Below the pieces are notes generated by a model. It ran no database searches and was not told the DNA's origin. It saw only the letters and a program-made list of their open reading frames with translations. Below, in pieces: positions 6,000 to 8,538 of a stretch of DNA of 8,538 nt; within the stretch, counting starts at the first letter, position 1, and the number at the start of each line of letters is the position of its first letter. The stretch lies in contig NZ_JZWV01000911.1 of NCBI RefSeq assembly GCF_000966975.1, positions 1 to 8,538 of the forward strand. The letters run 5' to 3'. This DNA is from Streptomyces katrae. Lineage in GTDB: Bacteria > Actinomycetota > Actinomycetes > Streptomycetales > Streptomycetaceae. The translations under genes were made by a program, and so were the position numbers.

Positions 6000-7349
6000 A
6001 TGGACCCGACTGCCCCGGTCCCCTCCGGCCCCGAAGGGCCGCACCCCCCGCTCAGCGCGGAGGAGCGCGCGGAGTACGTACGGCTGCGCAAGGCCGCCTC
6101 GGTGCGCCACAAGCGCGTGCGCTACGCGGGGGCCTCGGTCCTGCTGCTGCTCGCGCTCCTGCTGTCCCCGATCGCTGTCGTGTCGGCCTGGGTGGACGAC
6201 ACGATCACCGACACGGACCGGTACGTGCAGACGGTGGCTCCCCTCGCCGACGAGCCCGCCGTGCAGAACGCGGTCAACGACAAGCTGACCGCCGGCGTGG
6301 TGGCCAACGTCGACGTCAAGGCGATCACCGAGGCCCTGGGCCGGGCCCTGAAACAGGCCGACGCGCCGCCCCTGGTGGTGGAGAAGTCGCAGGCCCTGGA
6401 AGGCCCCCTGAAGAGCGCCCTCACCTCGGCGGTCCACGCCGTGGTGGCCAAGGTGGTGGCGAGCGACCAGTTCGAGACCGTCTGGACCGAGGCCAACCGG
6501 CGGGCCCAGGCCGCCGTGGTCAACGTGCTGACCGGGGAGGGCTCCAGCGCCGTCGCGTCCAAGGGCGACACGATCGTCCTCGACCTCGGCACGCTCACCG
6601 ACCAGCTCAAGGAGCGGCTCACCGCCGCCGGGTTCGAGAAGGCTTCGGCGATCCCCGAGGTGGACAAGCAGATCCCGCTGCTCAAGGTCGACAAGCTGGA
6701 CAAGGCCCAGAACGCCATGCGGCTGCTGAACGTCGTGGGCGTCTGGCTGCCCGTGGTGGCCCTCGCCCTGGCGGCCCTCGCCATCTGGTGCGCCCCCGCC
6801 CACCGCGTGTGGCTGATGGCCACCGCCATCGGCGTGGGCGTGATGATGGGCGTCCTGCTCGTCGCCCTGGCCGTGGCCCGGAGGATCTACCTGGACTCCG
6901 TGCCCCCGGCGACCCTGCCGCCCGATGCCGCCGCCGTCATCTACGACACGCTGGTGCGCTTCCTGCGGGAGAGCGCCCGCACGCTCATCGTCGTCGCCGT
7001 GGTCACCCTGCTGGCCGCGTACCTGTACGGGCCGGGGCGCGGCGCCCGCGTCGTGCGCACCGAGGCGCGCCGGGCCACCGGCGCCGGAGGCCGCCACCTG
7101 CAACGGCTCGGCGTGCGGACCGGTTCCACGGGGCGGTGGCTGGCCGGGCACGGGGCGTGGACGACCGGCGTGGTGATCGGGGCCGGAGCGCTGACCCTGC
7201 TGCTCTGGAACCATCCGACGCCCGCCGTCGTGGCCGTCGTCTTCGGGATCGTGGTCCTCGTCCTGGTCCTGCTCGGCGTCCTGGCGGCCGCCCCGGGCGA
7301 CGGGCCGCACCCCGGCAAGGAGGCCGGCCACCCCACCCGCGGCGGGTGA
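6000..7349 (+). CDS. Six-helix integral membrane protein with large extracytoplasmic domain, function unknown
   Basis: The 449-residue product starts with a charged cytoplasmic stretch (RKAASVRHKRVRY, 30-42), then helix 1 (about 43-64). A roughly 180-residue, mostly helical, extracytoplasmic region runs from 65 to 243 and includes DTDRYVQTVAPLA at 71-83. Helices 2 (244-263) and 3 (270-293), a short outer loop (294-327), helix 4 (328-343), an Arg-rich inner loop (345-385), helix 5 (387-403) and helix 6 (408-431) follow. Positive residues lie on the predicted inner side throughout. I recognise the general type as a conserved actinobacterial membrane protein, but no catalytic motif, transporter signature or named family. 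GGGAGG at 5987-5992 lies seven bases before the ATG, fixing the start. It closes the trio with the small protein and the DUF2252 gene and may anchor or sense for them; that is inference from position only. Confidence 0.85.
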   Translation: MDPTAPVPSGPEGPHPPLSAEERAEYVRLRKAASVRHKRVRYAGASVLLLLALLLSPIAVVSAWVDDTITDTDRYVQTVAPLADEPAVQNAVNDKLTAGVVANVDVKAITEALGRALKQADAPPLVVEKSQALEGPLKSALTSAVHAVVAKVVASDQFETVWTEANRRAQAAVVNVLTGEGSSAVASKGDTIVLDLGTLTDQLKERLTAAGFEKASAIPEVDKQIPLLKVDKLDKAQNAMRLLNVVGVWLPVVALALAALAIWCAPAHRVWLMATAIGVGVMMGVLLVALAVARRIYLDSVPPATLPPDAAAVIYDTLVRFLRESARTLIVVAVVTLLAAYLYGPGRGARVVRTEARRATGAGGRHLQRLGVRTGSTGRWLAGHGAWTTGVVIGAGALTLLLWNHPTPAVVAVVFGIVVLVLVLLGVLAAAPGDGPHPGKEAGHPTRGG

Positions 7350-7379
7350 TGCGGACGGAAACGGGCTCCGCCGACCGGG

Positions 7380-7409
7380 TGAACCCCGATGTGATCATGC
7401 CTCTACGCT
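7380..7409 (+). promoter_or_regulatory. Candidate promoter for the Ser/Thr kinase gene
   Basis: TGAACC at 7380-7385 and TACGCT at 7404-7409 are separated by 18 bases. The -10 fits the actinomycete TAnnnT pattern; the -35 is only a partial match to TTGACC. This spot is the least GC-rich part of the 112-base gap before the kinase gene. Transcription would begin near 7416, leaving a leader of about 46 bases. The GAAC core might instead suit an alternative sigma factor. Confidence 0.35.
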
Positions 7410-7420
7410 AGGCCCCGGCA

Positions 7421-7438
7421 GGCCGTCGACGGACGGCC
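7421..7438 (+). terminator. 7-bp hairpin with four-base loop between membrane protein and kinase genes
   Basis: GGCCGTC at 7421-7427 and GACGGCC at 7432-7438 pair perfectly around GACG. It could end the upstream operon, since it begins 71 bases after that stop codon, although there is no U-tract. It could also be the first structure in the kinase mRNA leader, just downstream of the candidate promoter and about 11 bases before the GGGGAG ribosome site. The sequence alone does not decide between these. Confidence 0.4.
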
Positions 7439-7461
7439 GGTGAGGGAACGGGGAGCGGGCT

Positions 7462-8538
7462 GTGCCGGTGCCATCGGAGCAGGCGAACGACGGAGACCTG
7501 GTCGGCAGGGCACTCGGAGGGCGCTACCGGGTGACCGAGGTGGTCGGCCGCGGCGGCATGGGCGTGGTCGCGAAGGCCGTCGACGAGGTCCTCGGCCGCG
7601 AGGTCGCCGTCAAGCTGCTGCGGGCCTACACCGACGCCGGCCCCGCCGAACTGGCCGACCTGCGCACCCGGATGCAGCGGGAGGCGCAGGCCGCCGCGCG
7701 CATCCGGCACACCGGGGTGGTCACCGTGCACGACGTGACCGAGGACCAGGGGCTCCCGGTCATCGTGATGGAACTCGTCGACGGCCCCTCGCTGGACGCG
7801 GTCGTCGCACGGCGCGGCGCGCTGGACCCCCACGAGGCCGCCGCGATCGGCGCGAAGCTGATGGACGCCCTCGACGCCGCCCACCGGGCCGGTGTCCTGC
7901 ACCGGGACGTCAAGCCGGGCAACGTGCTGCTGGAGCGCGGCGGCCGGGTCGTCCTCACCGACTTCGGCATCGCCAGCATGCAGAACCCCGACGACGAGGA
8001 ACTGGCGAAGCTGACCCGCAGCGGCGAGATCGTCGGTTCGCTGGACTACCTGCCGCCGGAGCGGGCCCAGGGCCGGGAACCCGGCCCGGCCTCGGACATC
8101 TGGTCGCTCGGGATGACCCTGTACGCGGCGGTGGAGGGCGTCTCGCCGTTCCGCCGGACCTCGGTGTGGTCGACCCTGTCCGCGATCATCGCCGAACCCC
8201 TCCCCGAGGCCCGGCGGGCGGGCCCGCTCGGACCGGTGCTGCAGGCCCTGATGGCGAAGGAACCGGAATCCCGCCCCACGGCCGACCAGGCCCGCGCCCT
8301 CCTGGAAGCGGTGGCCTCCGGCACCGGCACCCCGGGGCCTGCTGCCGGGCCGGCTGGGGCAGCCGGGGTCGGCGGGGCGGCATCGGCTGCCGGGGCCGCC
8401 GGGTTTGCCGGGGCCGGTGGGAACGCCCCGGCAGGGGACAGGGGGCTGACGATGGCTGCTGGAGCTGCTGGGCTGGCTGGGGCCGGCGGGGCTGTCGGGC
8501 CGGCCGGGGCGCTCGGGCCGGCCGGGGTGCATTCCGGC
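7462..8538 (+). CDS. Serine/threonine protein kinase, PknB-like (3' end beyond window)
   Basis: The frame is open from GTG 7462 to the right edge: 359 residues, no stop. The kinase domain spans about residues 22-283. It has the glycine loop GRGGMGVV (29-36), the ATP lysine in VAVK (Lys51), the helix-C glutamate (Glu74), catalytic HRDVKPGN (147-154, Asp149), DFG (167-169), an activation segment ending GSLDYLPPE (192-200), SDIWSLG (211-217) and SRP (270-272). All residues for ATP-dependent Ser/Thr phosphorylation are present, so it should be active; substrates are unknown. Residues from about 286 form a Gly/Ala/Pro-rich low-complexity stretch, probably the linker before a transmembrane helix and extracellular sensor as in PknB-type kinases, but no helix is reached before the edge. 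The start is supported by GGGGAG six to seven bases upstream; GTG 7468 is an alternative. A candidate promoter in the 112-base gap suggests separate transcription from the membrane protein gene. Confidence 0.93.
   Translation, partial: MPVPSEQANDGDLVGRALGGRYRVTEVVGRGGMGVVAKAVDEVLGREVAVKLLRAYTDAGPAELADLRTRMQREAQAAARIRHTGVVTVHDVTEDQGLPVIVMELVDGPSLDAVVARRGALDPHEAAAIGAKLMDALDAAHRAGVLHRDVKPGNVLLERGGRVVLTDFGIASMQNPDDEELAKLTRSGEIVGSLDYLPPERAQGREPGPASDIWSLGMTLYAAVEGVSPFRRTSVWSTLSAIIAEPLPEARRAGPLGPVLQALMAKEPESRPTADQARALLEAVASGTGTPGPAAGPAGAAGVGGAASAAGAAGFAGAGGNAPAGDRGLTMAAGAAGLAGAGGAVGPAGALGPAGVHSG
8317..8538 (+). repeat. Gly/Ala/Pro-coding low-complexity tract with 18-bp direct repeat
   Basis: After the kinase domain the gene codes almost only for Gly, Ala, Pro, Val and Leu, with collagen-like GPAG and GAAG units. 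At the end the 15-mer TCGGGCCGGCCGGGG occurs at 8495-8509 and again at 8513-8527, an 18-bp (six-codon) period coding GPAGAL then GPAGVH. GCT and GGG codons, plus one TTT, are more frequent than in the kinase domain. This pattern suggests recent repeat expansion and probably varies in length between strains. Confidence 0.7.

Noticed and set aside
5733..7331. 532-codon minus-strand frame opposite the membrane protein
   Set aside because: It is His/Gly/Asp-rich without domains and lies opposite a gene with clear transmembrane helices and a good ribosome site.
7408..8532. 374-codon minus-strand frame opposite the Ser/Thr kinase
   Set aside because: It is a shadow of the kinase gene, which has all catalytic motifs on the plus strand.

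Overview
The window is very GC-rich, with G or C at most third codon positions, GTG as well as ATG starts, and strong AGGAGG-type ribosome binding sites. Together with the protein families seen, this points to the chromosome of a Streptomyces or a close actinomycete. I see no insertion sequence, phage gene, tRNA, rRNA, CRISPR array or attachment site.

Layout. (1) Positions 1-1324, minus strand: a membrane-anchored lipid kinase of the diacylglycerol kinase family, open at the left edge. (2) 1325-1574: a divergent intergenic region with a perfect 21-bp palindrome, a second hairpin, and a short leader ORF whose stop overlaps the start of the next gene. (3) 1575-4172, plus: an 865-residue LAL (MalT-like) LuxR-family regulator, followed by a hairpin terminator candidate. 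(4) 4293-7349, plus: a tightly spaced trio that looks like an operon, made of a 65-residue protein of unknown function, a DUF2252 protein, and a six-helix membrane protein with a large extracytoplasmic domain. (5) 7380-7461: a candidate promoter and a hairpin. (6) 7462 to the right edge: a Ser/Thr protein kinase of the PknB type, open at the edge, whose kinase domain runs into a Gly/Ala/Pro-rich tract.

How the genes may work together. No classical pathway is encoded. Three products carry kinase signatures: the DAGK-type lipid kinase, the DUF2252 protein (APH-like catalytic motifs, apparently in permuted order) and the Ser/Thr kinase. They sit with a large ATP-binding transcription regulator and an uncharacterised envelope protein, so a signalling or envelope-response neighbourhood is a reasonable inference, but nothing in the sequence proves that they cooperate.

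The points most worth checking are the order of kinase motifs in the DUF2252 protein, the leader ORF and palindrome between the divergent genes, the altered Walker B motif of the LAL regulator, and the uncharacterised three-gene operon.
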